NCBI GenBank assembly: GCA_902526795.1
Contig: CABZMF010000001.1
Location: 344,733 to 408,732 of the forward strand
Source of the DNA: an uncultured Fidelibacterota bacterium
Lineage (GTDB): Bacteria > Fidelibacterota > Marinisomatia > Marinisomatales > Marinisomataceae
DNA length: 64,000 nt
Reading direction: 5' to 3'
Part shown: piece after piece, positions 19,194 to 27,767 of the stretch
How the letters are laid out: each line of letters begins with the position of its first letter
Position numbering within the stretch: the first letter of the stretch is position 1
Notes under the pieces: generated by a model
What the model was told of the DNA's origin: nothing
The model's input: only the letters and a program-made list of their open reading frames with translations
Databases searched by the model: none
Made by a program: the position numbers and the translations under genes

Positions 19194-20581
19194 TAGAGAG
19201 CAATGGAGTTCAAAAGCTAGTTTTATTTTGGCAGCTGCTGGATCAGCAGTTGGTCTTGGAAATATTTGGAAGTTTCCATACATAGCTGGTGAAAACGGTG
19301 GCGCAGCATTTCTTTTTATATATTTGATATGCATAATTGTAATTGGTTTGCCAATTCTTAATATTGAAATTTTATTAGGAAGAGCTACTAAAAAGAATCC
19401 TGTAGGTGCATTTACAGCTCTTACTAAAAATACATTTTGGAAATACGTTGGTGCCTTAGGAGTTTTAGCCAGTTTTACTATACTTTCTTTTTACAGTGTT
19501 GTTGGAGGGTGGTCAATCGCTTATACTTATGAAGCTTTGGTTGGAACTTTTGGTACCGCTGCATTTGAAAATCCTTCGACAGCTGGAGAATTTTTTAATT
19601 TAAAAAATAGTAACCCTCTTTGGGTACTAGGTTATCACACATTATTTTTTGTCCATTGTTGTATATATTCTTTTATCTGGAGTAAGAGCTGGTCTTGAAA
19701 AAGCAAGTAAATTCCTTATGCCAATTCTAATATTAATTTTAATGATATTAGTTGTTCAAGGGCTAGTACTTCCAGATGCTAATAAGGGTGTTTCTTTTCT
19801 TTTTCAACCTGACTGGACAAAAATTGATGGACAAACGATTTTATTGGCTTTGGGACACGCATTTTTTACTCTAAGTTTAGGAATGGGAGCAATGATGACT
19901 TACGGAAGTTATTTATCTGACAAAGATGATATTGTAAATGCATCCTATTTGGTTGCATTTTTAGATACAGTTATAGCTATTTTTGCAGGAGTTGCTATCT
20001 TTACTGTAGTTTTTTCATCAGGATATGATCCCACTGCAGGTCCTGGATTAGTATTTCATGTATTGCCTCCACTTTTATCAAATTTAGTGGGAGGATATAT
20101 CTTTGCACTTCTTTTCTTTTTACTTCTTTCAATTGCAGCAATAACATCTGGAATTTCGATTCTTGAAGTAAGTGTTGCTTATTTAGTTGATGAAAAGAAT
20201 TTTTCAAGAAAGAAATCTGTTTTAATTATGGCTTCTCTTGTTTATATAGCGGCAATTCCTTGCGCTCTTTCTTTTAATATATTATCAGATTTTACATTTG
20301 ATATTCAAGGCAAACCATTTACTTTTTTTGATATTGCAGATTATTTAGCTTCAAATATACTACTGCCTTTTGGAGGATTCTTTTTAGCAGTCTTTGCTGG
20401 ATATGTATGGGGTATTGATGAAGTAATAAGAAATCTGTTAATAGGAGAATCAAATTCGATTTATTTTGGTAATAGTATAGTTAAATCAAATCTCTTTAAA
20501 GCTCTCTTTAGCTTTACTATAAAATATGTATGTCCGGTACTTATTTTCTTTGTATTTTTATATTCAATTGGTTGGATTTAA
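19183..20581 (+). pseudogene. Sodium:neurotransmitter symporter (SNF/NSS family), interrupted by a +1 frameshift
   Basis: The N-terminal part (19183-19698) reads QWSSKASFILAAAGSAVG and continues with GLGNIWKFPYIAGENGGAAF, the NSS family signature, through about four helices. The rest of the protein continues in another frame to 20581 with SGVRAGLEKASKFLMP, the expected next block, and helices to the end. The switch falls at a run of six T at 19645-19650: removing one T gives an uninterrupted protein of about 466 aa, the usual length of bacterial NSS transporters for amino acids. The rest of both halves is well preserved, so a recent mutation, a sequencing error, or slippage at the T run are all possible. 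Confidence 0.85.
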
Positions 20582-20586
20582 TTTAA

Positions 20587-21345
20587 ATGATTAAACGGCT
20601 TTTTCCTCAAGATTCAAAACAATTCAATACTTTAAAAAGTTTTTTTAGTTCATTTAAAAAAGATTCCATTGATAGAATAGAAATGTTTTTTCCTATGTGG
20701 TGCATGCTTGCTTTTCAACACTATTTAGTTAAATCTTTTGAAATAGGAATCTTTAATTCATTAAATATTACGATAAATAAGAATTATTTGTTTTCATTTA
20801 TGATGGAAGACTTGATTGGTATATTTAATATTACTTTTCATACAGTATTATTTTTATGGTTAATGAACAGGTTTAATTTTTTTGGTTTTTTTAGAACAGT
20901 TAAATCTGATCTTCAAATAAACTTTTTATTATTTCTAGTAACATTTGCTTTATTTGATACTTTATTGTTTGGAAAAATGATGTTCGGATTTTTTTTAATT
21001 AATGTTGTATTATATATTATTTATAGGTCAAATAGCATTTTAACTCAATCACTATCATTGATATTAGTGATTATTGCATTATTATTTTCAATTAATTTTA
21101 ATGAGCCTATAGTAGCTACAAGTTGTGCGATTTATCTTCCTTTTTTAATCTCTTCTTTAATTTTCAAATCAAAAAATTTAATAGTTTATTCTCAAAAATT
21201 TCTACCACTGATTATTTTTATTTTCATTTCTACAAAAGAACTATGGTTTGGATTTATTGGGCTCTCATATTTTCTATTTTTTAATATGTATCATTATTTT
21301 GTTTTCAAAAAAAAGTATGACTTTCTAAGACTTGATTTAACTTAA
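20587..21345 (+). CDS. Polytopic membrane protein, unknown
   Basis: A 252-aa protein with about six or seven hydrophobic helices, rich in Phe, Leu and Ile, with a charged N-terminal stretch (DSKQFNTLKSFFSSFKKDSIDR). I recognise no motif or family. The gene begins 5 nt after the symporter and may be cotranscribed with it. Base composition is like its neighbours. Confidence 0.55.
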   Translation: MIKRLFPQDSKQFNTLKSFFSSFKKDSIDRIEMFFPMWCMLAFQHYLVKSFEIGIFNSLNITINKNYLFSFMMEDLIGIFNITFHTVLFLWLMNRFNFFGFFRTVKSDLQINFLLFLVTFALFDTLLFGKMMFGFFLINVVLYIIYRSNSILTQSLSLILVIIALLFSINFNEPIVATSCAIYLPFLISSLIFKSKNLIVYSQKFLPLIIFIFISTKELWFGFIGLSYFLFFNMYHYFVFKKKYDFLRLDLT

Positions 21346-21389
21346 TATTCTACTGGTTTTTTTTATCTTTTTTATTAAATTGTCCAATG

Positions 21390-21418
21390 TTGACCTTAAT
21401 AAAAACTTTTTATTCTAA
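21390..21418 (+). promoter_or_regulatory. Candidate guaB promoter
   Basis: The 120-nt gap before guaB holds TTGACC at 21390-21395, a near-consensus -35 box, followed 17 nt later by TTCTAA (21413-21418) as a weak -10. A small hairpin TGGTT-ACACA-AACCA lies further downstream in the leader. No riboswitch-like structure was seen. The call rests on the -35 match and on the gap size. Confidence 0.35.
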
Positions 21419-21465
21419 AAAGTTGGTTACACAAACCATTCCACTTCTTGCGTCCGGAGATAAAT

Positions 21466-22929
21466 ATGTCAAATAATATTGAAAAGAAATTAACATTTGA
21501 TGATGTCTTGTTAGTTCCAAGAAAATCATCTGTTTTACCAAAAGAAGTAGATTGTGCTACTAAGCTTACCAAAAATATTACACTAAATATTCCTATTATG
21601 AGTGCTGCCATGGATACTGTAACAGAATCAGATATGGCTATTGCTTTGGCTAGACAAGGTGGAATAGGAGTTATTCATAAAAATCTAAGTATAGAAGATC
21701 AGGCTTTAATGGTTGACAAAGTTAAAAGATATGAAAGTGGTATGATTAGAAATCCTATAACTTTGGATGACCAAAAGACGGTTAGAGATGCAAAACAGCT
21801 TATGGATCAATACTCCATTGGAGGGTTGCCAGTTCTATCAAAAGGAAAGCTAGTTGGGATTATAACAAAAAGAGATATTAGATTTGAGTCAAATCTAAAT
21901 ACTCTTGTAAAAGATCGAATGACGTCAAAAAATCTCATTACAGTTAATTCAGACACAAGCAATGAAGATGCTAAAAAAATTCTTCAAAAACATAGAATTG
22001 AAAGACTGTTGGTTGTAGATAAGCAGAATAATCTTGATGGTTTAATAACTGTTAAAGATTTAACAAAAAAAGAAGAATTTCCCTTATCAACTAAAGATAA
22101 AAATGGAAGATTAAGAGTTGCAGCTGCAATAAGTGTTCGAGAAGACTGGAAAGATAGAATCAAAGCTCTTATTAAAGTTGGTGTTGATGCAATTGTAATA
22201 GATACTGCTCATGGACATTCTCAATTTGTTCTTAATTTAGTAAAAAAAATAAAAAAAGAATTTCCTTCAATAGACTTAATTGCTGGAAATGTCGCTACTG
22301 CTGAAGCAACAGAAGATTTAATAAAGTCTGGTGCTGATTGTGTAAAAATTGGAATTGGTGCAGGATCAAGTTGCACAACTAGAATAATTGCTGGTGTAGG
22401 AGTTCCTCAATTATCTGCGGTCATGGATTGCGCACAGGTTGGAATAAAGCATAATACTCCAATCATTGCAGATGGAGGAATTAGGTACAGTGGTGATATT
22501 GCCAAATCATTAGCTGCTGGTGCAAATGTTGTAATGCTGGGAGGTATGTTGGCTGGGATGGATGAGAGCCCAGGTGAGACTATTGTGTATGAAGGTAGAA
22601 GATATAAGTCATATAGGGGTATGGGTTCATTAGCTGCTATGAAAGAAGGTGGTGGAGAAAGATATTTTCAACAAGAAAAAGATGAGCTTAAGTTAGTACC
22701 AGAAGGAATTGAAGGAATGGTTCCTTTTAGAGGTCCAGTTAACAACACAATCTTTCAATTAATTGGAGGACTTAAATCTTCAATGGGTTATTGTGGTGCA
22801 AAGGATTTAAAATCTTTCTTCAAGCATAAAAAATTCATAGAAATTTCAGCAGCTGGAATTAAGGAAAGTCATCCACATGAGGTAAGTATTATAAAAGAAG
22901 CACCCAATTATCAGGGTCATGATAAATAA
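21466..22929 (+). CDS. guaB: IMP dehydrogenase
   Basis: Oxidises IMP to XMP, the committed step of GMP synthesis. About 487 aa, with the barrel interrupted by two CBS domains (residues about 95-210, MTSKNLITVNSD and RLLVVDKQNNLDGLIT) and the catalytic loop GIGAGSSCTTRIIAG with Cys303, followed by ADGGIRYSGDIAKSLAAGA and the mobile flap YRGMGSLAAM. ATG at 21466 is chosen because CGGAGA stands just before it and MSNNIEKKLTFDDVLL is the normal N-terminus; a TTG six codons upstream is unlikely. Its stop lies 4 nt from that of convergent rpsT. Confidence 0.97.
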   Translation: MSNNIEKKLTFDDVLLVPRKSSVLPKEVDCATKLTKNITLNIPIMSAAMDTVTESDMAIALARQGGIGVIHKNLSIEDQALMVDKVKRYESGMIRNPITLDDQKTVRDAKQLMDQYSIGGLPVLSKGKLVGIITKRDIRFESNLNTLVKDRMTSKNLITVNSDTSNEDAKKILQKHRIERLLVVDKQNNLDGLITVKDLTKKEEFPLSTKDKNGRLRVAAAISVREDWKDRIKALIKVGVDAIVIDTAHGHSQFVLNLVKKIKKEFPSIDLIAGNVATAEATEDLIKSGADCVKIGIGAGSSCTTRIIAGVGVPQLSAVMDCAQVGIKHNTPIIADGGIRYSGDIAKSLAAGANVVMLGGMLAGMDESPGETIVYEGRRYKSYRGMGSLAAMKEGGGERYFQQEKDELKLVPEGIEGMVPFRGPVNNTIFQLIGGLKSSMGYCGAKDLKSFFKHKKFIEISAAGIKESHPHEVSIIKEAPNYQGHDK

Positions 22930-22933
22930 CTAA

Positions 22934-23188
22934 CTACTTTAAAGTATTTAAATGATTAGTAATCTTTGATTTTTGTCTGGCTGCATTATTTTTATGAATT
23001 AGGTTTTTGCTAGCCATTTTATCTATAAAAGAAACTGCACTCGAATAATGTTCATCAGCAGATTTTTTAGAATCGGCCGCTAATACACTTTTAATAAGTG
23101 TACGCATTTTAGACCTGTTTTGAGAATTAATTTCTCTTCTCTTTAAGTCTTGTCTATCTCTTTTTATTTGCTGTTTGTGTCTATCCAT
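22934..23188 (-). CDS. rpsT: 30S ribosomal protein S20
   Basis: Small basic primary 16S rRNA-binding protein. About 84 aa: MDRHKQQIKRDRQDLKRREINSQ at the N-terminus, then NRSKMRTLIKSV and a C-terminal helix ending KNNAARQKSKITNHLNTL, the standard S20 pattern of three long helices. ATG at 23188 fits the family start; a TTG five codons upstream is the alternative. It stands alone on the minus strand, as S20 usually does, divergent from meaB. Confidence 0.93.
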   Translation of the reverse strand: MDRHKQQIKRDRQDLKRREINSQNRSKMRTLIKSVLAADSKKSADEHYSSAVSFIDKMASKNLIHKNNAARQKSKITNHLNTLK

Positions 23189-23280
23189 AAAATTCGTTTG
23201 CAACTTATTCTATTAAGAATTAGATGTCAATAATTTTCTAATTTGATTATGGTTTTAAGTTTTATCTTTTAAATTATGCT

Positions 23281-24222
23281 ATGTCGACAAAAAAATTAAA
23301 AGAAATAGTAGGCAAGGCTAAAAAAAATGATTTCATTTCAATTTCAGAGCTTATGACCGGAATTGAAAACAATATTTTCACAAGAAAAGAGGTTTCTGAG
23401 CATATTTTTAAGGAATCTCATGAATCTTTAAAAATTGGTATTACTGGTCCTCCAGGAGCTGGAAAAAGCTCTTTAATGAATAAGCTTATCCCTTTAATTA
23501 GAAAAGAAAATTTATCTGTCGGTGTGATTGCAATAGATCCTTCAAGTCCTATCACTGGTGGATCATTTTTGGGCGACAGAGTAAGAATTAATAACGCTGT
23601 TAATGATGACAATGTATTTGTTAGAAGTATGGGATCTAGGGCAGAATTGGGTGGAGTAACTGAGCTTGCTGAAGACTTTAGTGATATTTTAGCTTTTAGT
23701 GGTAAAGAAATAATTTTTATTGAAACAGTTGGAGTTGGCCAATCAGAATATAGTGTTTCAGAAATAACAGACTTAACTACACTTGTCTTTGTTCCTGAAT
23801 CTGGAGATGAAATTCAGCTTTTAAAAGCTGGAATATTAGAATTAGCAGATATATTTATTGTAAATAAGTCAGATAGGAAAGATTCAAATTTATTGGTTAA
23901 ATCAATTAATAATATTTTATCTTCAACTAAGAATAATACAAAAAAAATTCCAATTTTTAAAACTAGCTGTAAGACAGGTGAAGGTATAGAAGAATTTGCA
24001 ATTTCAATTGTTTCATATTTTAAATCTATGCATGAAAATAAAAATATTCAAAAAAAGCAAATTTTAAGATATAATAGAAGGATAAAATCTATTATTGAAA
24101 AAGATATTTTGAATAAATTTTGGAACAATCAAAGATTAACTCAACTTGAGGACATAAATAATTCCTCCATAAAGACAAAATCTCCATATGTACTTGTAGA
24201 TGAAATAAAGGGTAAAAAATGA
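23281..24222 (+). CDS. meaB: MeaB/ArgK-type GTPase, chaperone of cobalamin-dependent mutases
   Basis: MeaB proteins guard and load methylmalonyl-CoA mutase with adenosylcobalamin. The 313-aa sequence has Walker A GPPGAGKSS at about residue 56, AIDPSSPITGGSFLGDRVRI (the family's switch), FVRSMGSRAELGGV, FIETVGVGQSE and NKSD. All are typical. No mutase gene lies in the window. The start of tatC overlaps its stop by 4 nt. The name is firm for the family; the exact partner mutase is inferred. Confidence 0.93.
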   Translation: MSTKKLKEIVGKAKKNDFISISELMTGIENNIFTRKEVSEHIFKESHESLKIGITGPPGAGKSSLMNKLIPLIRKENLSVGVIAIDPSSPITGGSFLGDRVRINNAVNDDNVFVRSMGSRAELGGVTELAEDFSDILAFSGKEIIFIETVGVGQSEYSVSEITDLTTLVFVPESGDEIQLLKAGILELADIFIVNKSDRKDSNLLVKSINNILSSTKNNTKKIPIFKTSCKTGEGIEEFAISIVSYFKSMHENKNIQKKQILRYNRRIKSIIEKDILNKFWNNQRLTQLEDINNSSIKTKSPYVLVDEIKGKK

Positions 24223-24947
24223 GCAACAAGGATATGTCTTTATTTGATCATCTTGAAGAGTTAAGATGGAGAATCTTAAAATCTTTAGCTTCAATAATTA
24301 TTATGTCTATTTTAACTTTTAATTTTGCTAATTATCTCGTTGAAATATTAATAAAGCCTGCTACACAAATTAATTCTGATTTAAACCTTCAAGTTTTGAC
24401 AATTCAAGGCATGTTCCTTTTAAAATGGAATTTGTCTATAATTTGTGGAATTATCCTTTCACTTCCAGTAATAACAGTTCAAGTATGGAAATTTTTGTCT
24501 CCTGGTTTATATAATAAAGAAAAAAAAATACTAGTTCCATTAATTCTAACAGCGTTTATTTGTTTTATATTAGGAGGAGTTTTTTCGTACAAAGTAATTT
24601 TACCATTCTCTTTAGATTTTTTTGCATCAATGATAACAGCAGATATTCAAAATAATTTTTCAATAAATTATTATTTTAGTTTTGTCTTAACATTAATGAT
24701 TGGGGCAGGGTTGATATTTGAGTTACCAGTTGCATCGTTCTTATTTTCTTCTATTGGCATAATAAATCCTGAATTTTTAAGAACTTATCGAAGAGAAGCA
24801 ATTGCTGTGACAATTATTTTATCAGCTATAATAACGCCTCCTGATCCAATAAGTTTAATTATTATGTCAATTCCAATCTTAGTTTTATATGAGATAAGTA
24901 TTGCAGTCTCCTGGTTTGCTAATAAATTATTTGATAATGAAATATGA
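24219..24947 (+). CDS. tatC: Sec-independent translocase subunit TatC
   Basis: Membrane receptor of the twin-arginine translocation system that exports folded proteins. The 242-aa protein opens with MSLFDHLEELRWRILKSL, the diagnostic N-terminus, and has six helices with PVITVQVWKFLSPGLYNKEKK after helix 2 and FELPVASFLFSSIGI later. Both junctions are ATGA overlaps of 4 nt with meaB and the heptosyltransferase gene. TatA/B are not in the window. Confidence 0.97.
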   Translation: MSNKDMSLFDHLEELRWRILKSLASIIIMSILTFNFANYLVEILIKPATQINSDLNLQVLTIQGMFLLKWNLSIICGIILSLPVITVQVWKFLSPGLYNKEKKILVPLILTAFICFILGGVFSYKVILPFSLDFFASMITADIQNNFSINYYFSFVLTLMIGAGLIFELPVASFLFSSIGIINPEFLRTYRREAIAVTIILSAIITPPDPISLIIMSIPILVLYEISIAVSWFANKLFDNEI

Positions 24948-25945
24948 AAAAAATTCTAATTATTAGAATGAGCTCAATTGGTGATATTGTCCTTGCGACC
25001 TCATTTTTAAAATCAGTTAAACAAAGATATCCAGATGAGGAAATACATTTTCTTATAAAAAAAGAGTTCTCTGAATTAGTTAAAAATCATCCTTCGATTG
25101 ATAAATTGATTTCATTTGATAAAAAATTGGGATTAAAAGAGCTCTTTAGGATGGGAAAATTTCTAAGAAATAATAACTACGACATAATCTATGATATTCA
25201 CAGCGTCTTTAGAACTAGAATACTTTCACTTTTTTTAAGAAAAAATCTATTTAAACAAATTAAAAAACCTAGATTGAGGAGATTTCTTCTTTTTTACGGA
25301 TATCAAAATTTTTTTGAGAAAAGTTTTAGTCACATAAAGATGTATCATACTTTGTTAAATCAAGATAAAACTTTTCCTCCAACAAACTTATTTATTGAAG
25401 AAAAAGAAAAAAAAGAAACCAAAAAATTTTTGGCAAAAAATAATATTGGTGATAATTATATAGCAGTTGTTCCTGGGGCTGCCTGGAGCCAGAAGCAGTG
25501 GTCAATAGATAATTATAATAATCTGATGACCAGATTGATAGAGTCTTTCAATTCAAAGATTGTCATATTAGGTGCAACAAATGACATTATTTGTGATCAA
25601 ATTATCAAAGATGATAGAATAGTCAACTTAAAAGATAAAACATCACTTAGAATGGCGATGGGTATAGTTAAGTATGCTCAACACACTTTGGGAAGTGATA
25701 CAGGACTTCTACATATTTCCGAAGCAATGGGAACCCCAGTTACTATGATTTTAGGACCAACTTCTAGTGAAACAGGTGCAAGAGTAACACTTAGTAACTC
25801 CAAAGTAATTGAAAATAAAGATTTATGGTGCAGACCATGCTCGCAAAATGGAAGTAGACCGTGTTATAGAAAAGAACAATATTGTATGTCAGAAATTAAT
25901 AGTGAAAAAGTTTTTGATAATGTTAGTAAGGCTTTAAGAAAATGA
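24944..25945 (+). CDS. GT9 heptosyltransferase, LPS core (WaaC/WaaF-like)
   Basis: A 333-aa GT-B glycosyltransferase of family GT9, which adds ADP-heptose to the inner core of lipopolysaccharide at the cytoplasmic side of the membrane. Seen: KKILIIRMSSIGDIVLATSFL at the N-terminus, VVPGAAWSQKQWSIDNYNNL (sugar-nucleotide loop), the LGATND stretch and GSDTGLLHISEAMGTP, followed by ILGPTS and a Cys-rich C-terminus (CRPCSQNGSRPCYRKEQYC) that may bind a metal or form disulfides. It sits just before the Kdo transferase with a 4-nt overlap, which fits LPS core assembly. Confidence 0.88.
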   Translation: MKKILIIRMSSIGDIVLATSFLKSVKQRYPDEEIHFLIKKEFSELVKNHPSIDKLISFDKKLGLKELFRMGKFLRNNNYDIIYDIHSVFRTRILSLFLRKNLFKQIKKPRLRRFLLFYGYQNFFEKSFSHIKMYHTLLNQDKTFPPTNLFIEEKEKKETKKFLAKNNIGDNYIAVVPGAAWSQKQWSIDNYNNLMTRLIESFNSKIVILGATNDIICDQIIKDDRIVNLKDKTSLRMAMGIVKYAQHTLGSDTGLLHISEAMGTPVTMILGPTSSETGARVTLSNSKVIENKDLWCRPCSQNGSRPCYRKEQYCMSEINSEKVFDNVSKALRK

Positions 25946-27180
25946 TTTTTCTATTAATTTTATATAATCTTTTGGTGCTTCCTATGTTTATAATTTTGTC
26001 TCTAATATTATCAATATTTGATAAAAAGGTTAGAAAAGGGCTTTTGGGAAGAATTAATTCTTTTTCAAGATTGAAATCATTTAATAAAGATAAATTTTCA
26101 GAAATATACTGGTTTCACTCTGCATCTTATGGAGAATACCAACAGGTTGAAACATTAATTAGCGAAATAAAAAGAAGAGATAAAAATATTGGAATTATCG
26201 CATCATTTTTTTCACCATCTGGATTTGAAAACGTAGAAGATAGAAATATTGATTTAAAAATCTACTTACCATTTGATTTTATCTTTACACATTACAAAGT
26301 TTTAATGTTGATTAGACCTAAAAAAATATTTTTTTCTTCGAGTGATTTTTGGCCAAGTTTTTTGTTTGTTGCAAATAAATTAAATATTACAACCATTTTA
26401 ACCTCAGCAAGGTATAGAAAAACATATTATATATTCTTGAAAATGTTTGATAAAATTTTTTGTATTAGTAACACTGATTTTAAATTAATAAAAAAAAATA
26501 TTTCTAGTGAAGTATATGAAGCAGGGAATCCCCGCTACGATAGAATTTTAAACAATTTACCAAAACACAAAAGTAAAGCTGGTCTTACAAAAAAAACAAA
26601 AAATAAAAATTTAATTTTGGCAAGTATGTGGAATGAAGATAATATCATTTTTGAAAAATTAATGAATTCACGCTTAGTAAATATTTTTAATAAAATAATC
26701 ATTGTTCCACATGAAATATCTTTTAGATATATCAATTATTATTGCACAGCATTAGATAAAAAAAAATACTCATATAAACTAATTAGTGAACATAAGAACT
26801 TTGATAATATAACTGAAAAGTTTATTATTATTGACAAAGTTGGTTTTCTGTCAAAATTATATTTACAGACATCTATAGCATATGTTGGAGGAGGTTTTTC
26901 TACAAATGGAATTCATAATATTATTGAGCCTGCTGCAGCTTCAAACCCAGTAATTTTTGGTCCAAATTTTTTAAATTCAAATAAATTTGATGCTGATGGA
27001 TTGATAAATGTTTCAGGAGGTTTTTCTATAAAATCGTATGAAGTATTTGAGCAAAGAATAAACTGGCTTTTGGTTGAAAAGAACTATCAATTTTCCTCGT
27101 TAAATTGTAAATCTTTTGTTGAGAAATTTTCGGGATCTACAAAGAAAATCCTAGAGATCATTTATGATAAAGATATTTAA
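25942..27180 (+). CDS. waaA: Kdo transferase (WaaA/KdtA family), variant acceptor motif
   Basis: Transfers Kdo from CMP-Kdo onto lipid A. The 412-aa protein has an N-terminal membrane anchor (about 1-24), WFHSASYGEYQQ with the catalytic-base Glu, IGIIASFFSPSG, YLPFD, then the nucleotide half with ARYRKTY, AGNPRYDRIL, LASMWNEDN and AYVGGGFSTNGIHNIIEPAA, all matching KdtA. Odd: the usual E-T-E-x-W-P motif reads SSSDFWP here, so the first Glu is Ser and the second is Asp. The position after the heptosyltransferase supports an LPS role. It may add a different number of Kdo residues or another sugar. Confidence 0.85.
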   Translation: MIFLLILYNLLVLPMFIILSLILSIFDKKVRKGLLGRINSFSRLKSFNKDKFSEIYWFHSASYGEYQQVETLISEIKRRDKNIGIIASFFSPSGFENVEDRNIDLKIYLPFDFIFTHYKVLMLIRPKKIFFSSSDFWPSFLFVANKLNITTILTSARYRKTYYIFLKMFDKIFCISNTDFKLIKKNISSEVYEAGNPRYDRILNNLPKHKSKAGLTKKTKNKNLILASMWNEDNIIFEKLMNSRLVNIFNKIIIVPHEISFRYINYYCTALDKKKYSYKLISEHKNFDNITEKFIIIDKVGFLSKLYLQTSIAYVGGGFSTNGIHNIIEPAAASNPVIFGPNFLNSNKFDADGLINVSGGFSIKSYEVFEQRINWLLVEKNYQFSSLNCKSFVEKFSGSTKKILEIIYDKDI

Positions 27181-27706
27181 ATTTAGAGACATTTTTTTAA
27201 TACCAAACCTAATTACTATTCTTAGATTTTTTTTAATTGCTCCCATGATTATAACATATAAAAATGGAATGCAATCTTATTTTTTAATTATACTTTTCGT
27301 ATCCTTATTAAGTGATTTTTTAGATGGGATTGCAGCAAGAATGCTTAATCAAAAATCTGAGCTTGGTAAGACTCTTGATCCAATAGCTGATGGAATTACA
27401 TTATTTGCTTTTATCATTTTATTTAACAGAGAAGGATTTATTACGAATTGGTTTATGATTTTTTATTTTTTACGACAACTTACTATTCTAGTATTTTCCC
27501 TATGGTACTTACCTAAGTTAGAAACTGTATATGGTTCAAATATTTTAGGTAAAACAGGCGTTTGTTTCCTTGGTGGCGCATTATGTATTTTTGCTTTAAA
27601 AATTCAGGATATATATTTTATTACCCCAACCCTCTTAAATGTTTCTGCTGTTTTACTTTTTATTAGCCTTCTAGACTATTTAAGATTCTTTTCAAATCTT
27701 AAATAG
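27164..27706 (+). CDS. CDP-alcohol phosphatidyltransferase (PgsA-like)
   Basis: Integral membrane enzyme of phospholipid synthesis, 180 aa with about five helices. The motif D-x2-DG-x2-AR-x8-G-x3-D-x3-D is complete in SDFLDGIAARMLNQKSELGK and the following TLDPIADG, which is the catalytic site that binds CDP-diacylglycerol and metal. IPNLITILRF at the N-terminus is typical. It could make phosphatidylglycerol phosphate or use another alcohol; sequence alone does not decide. It overlaps waaA by 17 nt. Confidence 0.85.
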   Translation: MIKIFKFRDIFLIPNLITILRFFLIAPMIITYKNGMQSYFLIILFVSLLSDFLDGIAARMLNQKSELGKTLDPIADGITLFAFIILFNREGFITNWFMIFYFLRQLTILVFSLWYLPKLETVYGSNILGKTGVCFLGGALCIFALKIQDIYFITPTLLNVSAVLLFISLLDYLRFFSNLK

Positions 27707-27767
27707 ACCTAATTGGCATACAAACTTATTTACATTTTCGTTCATAACAATTAAATTATTAGTCATT

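Noticed and set aside
19649-20581. C-terminal symporter part as a separate gene
   Set aside because: It starts in mid-family sequence with a TTG, without SD, and continues exactly where the first part breaks; it is one broken gene.
21346-21465. Purine riboswitch before guaB
   Set aside because: No conserved three-way junction core or loop motifs; the leader has only a weak 5-bp hairpin.
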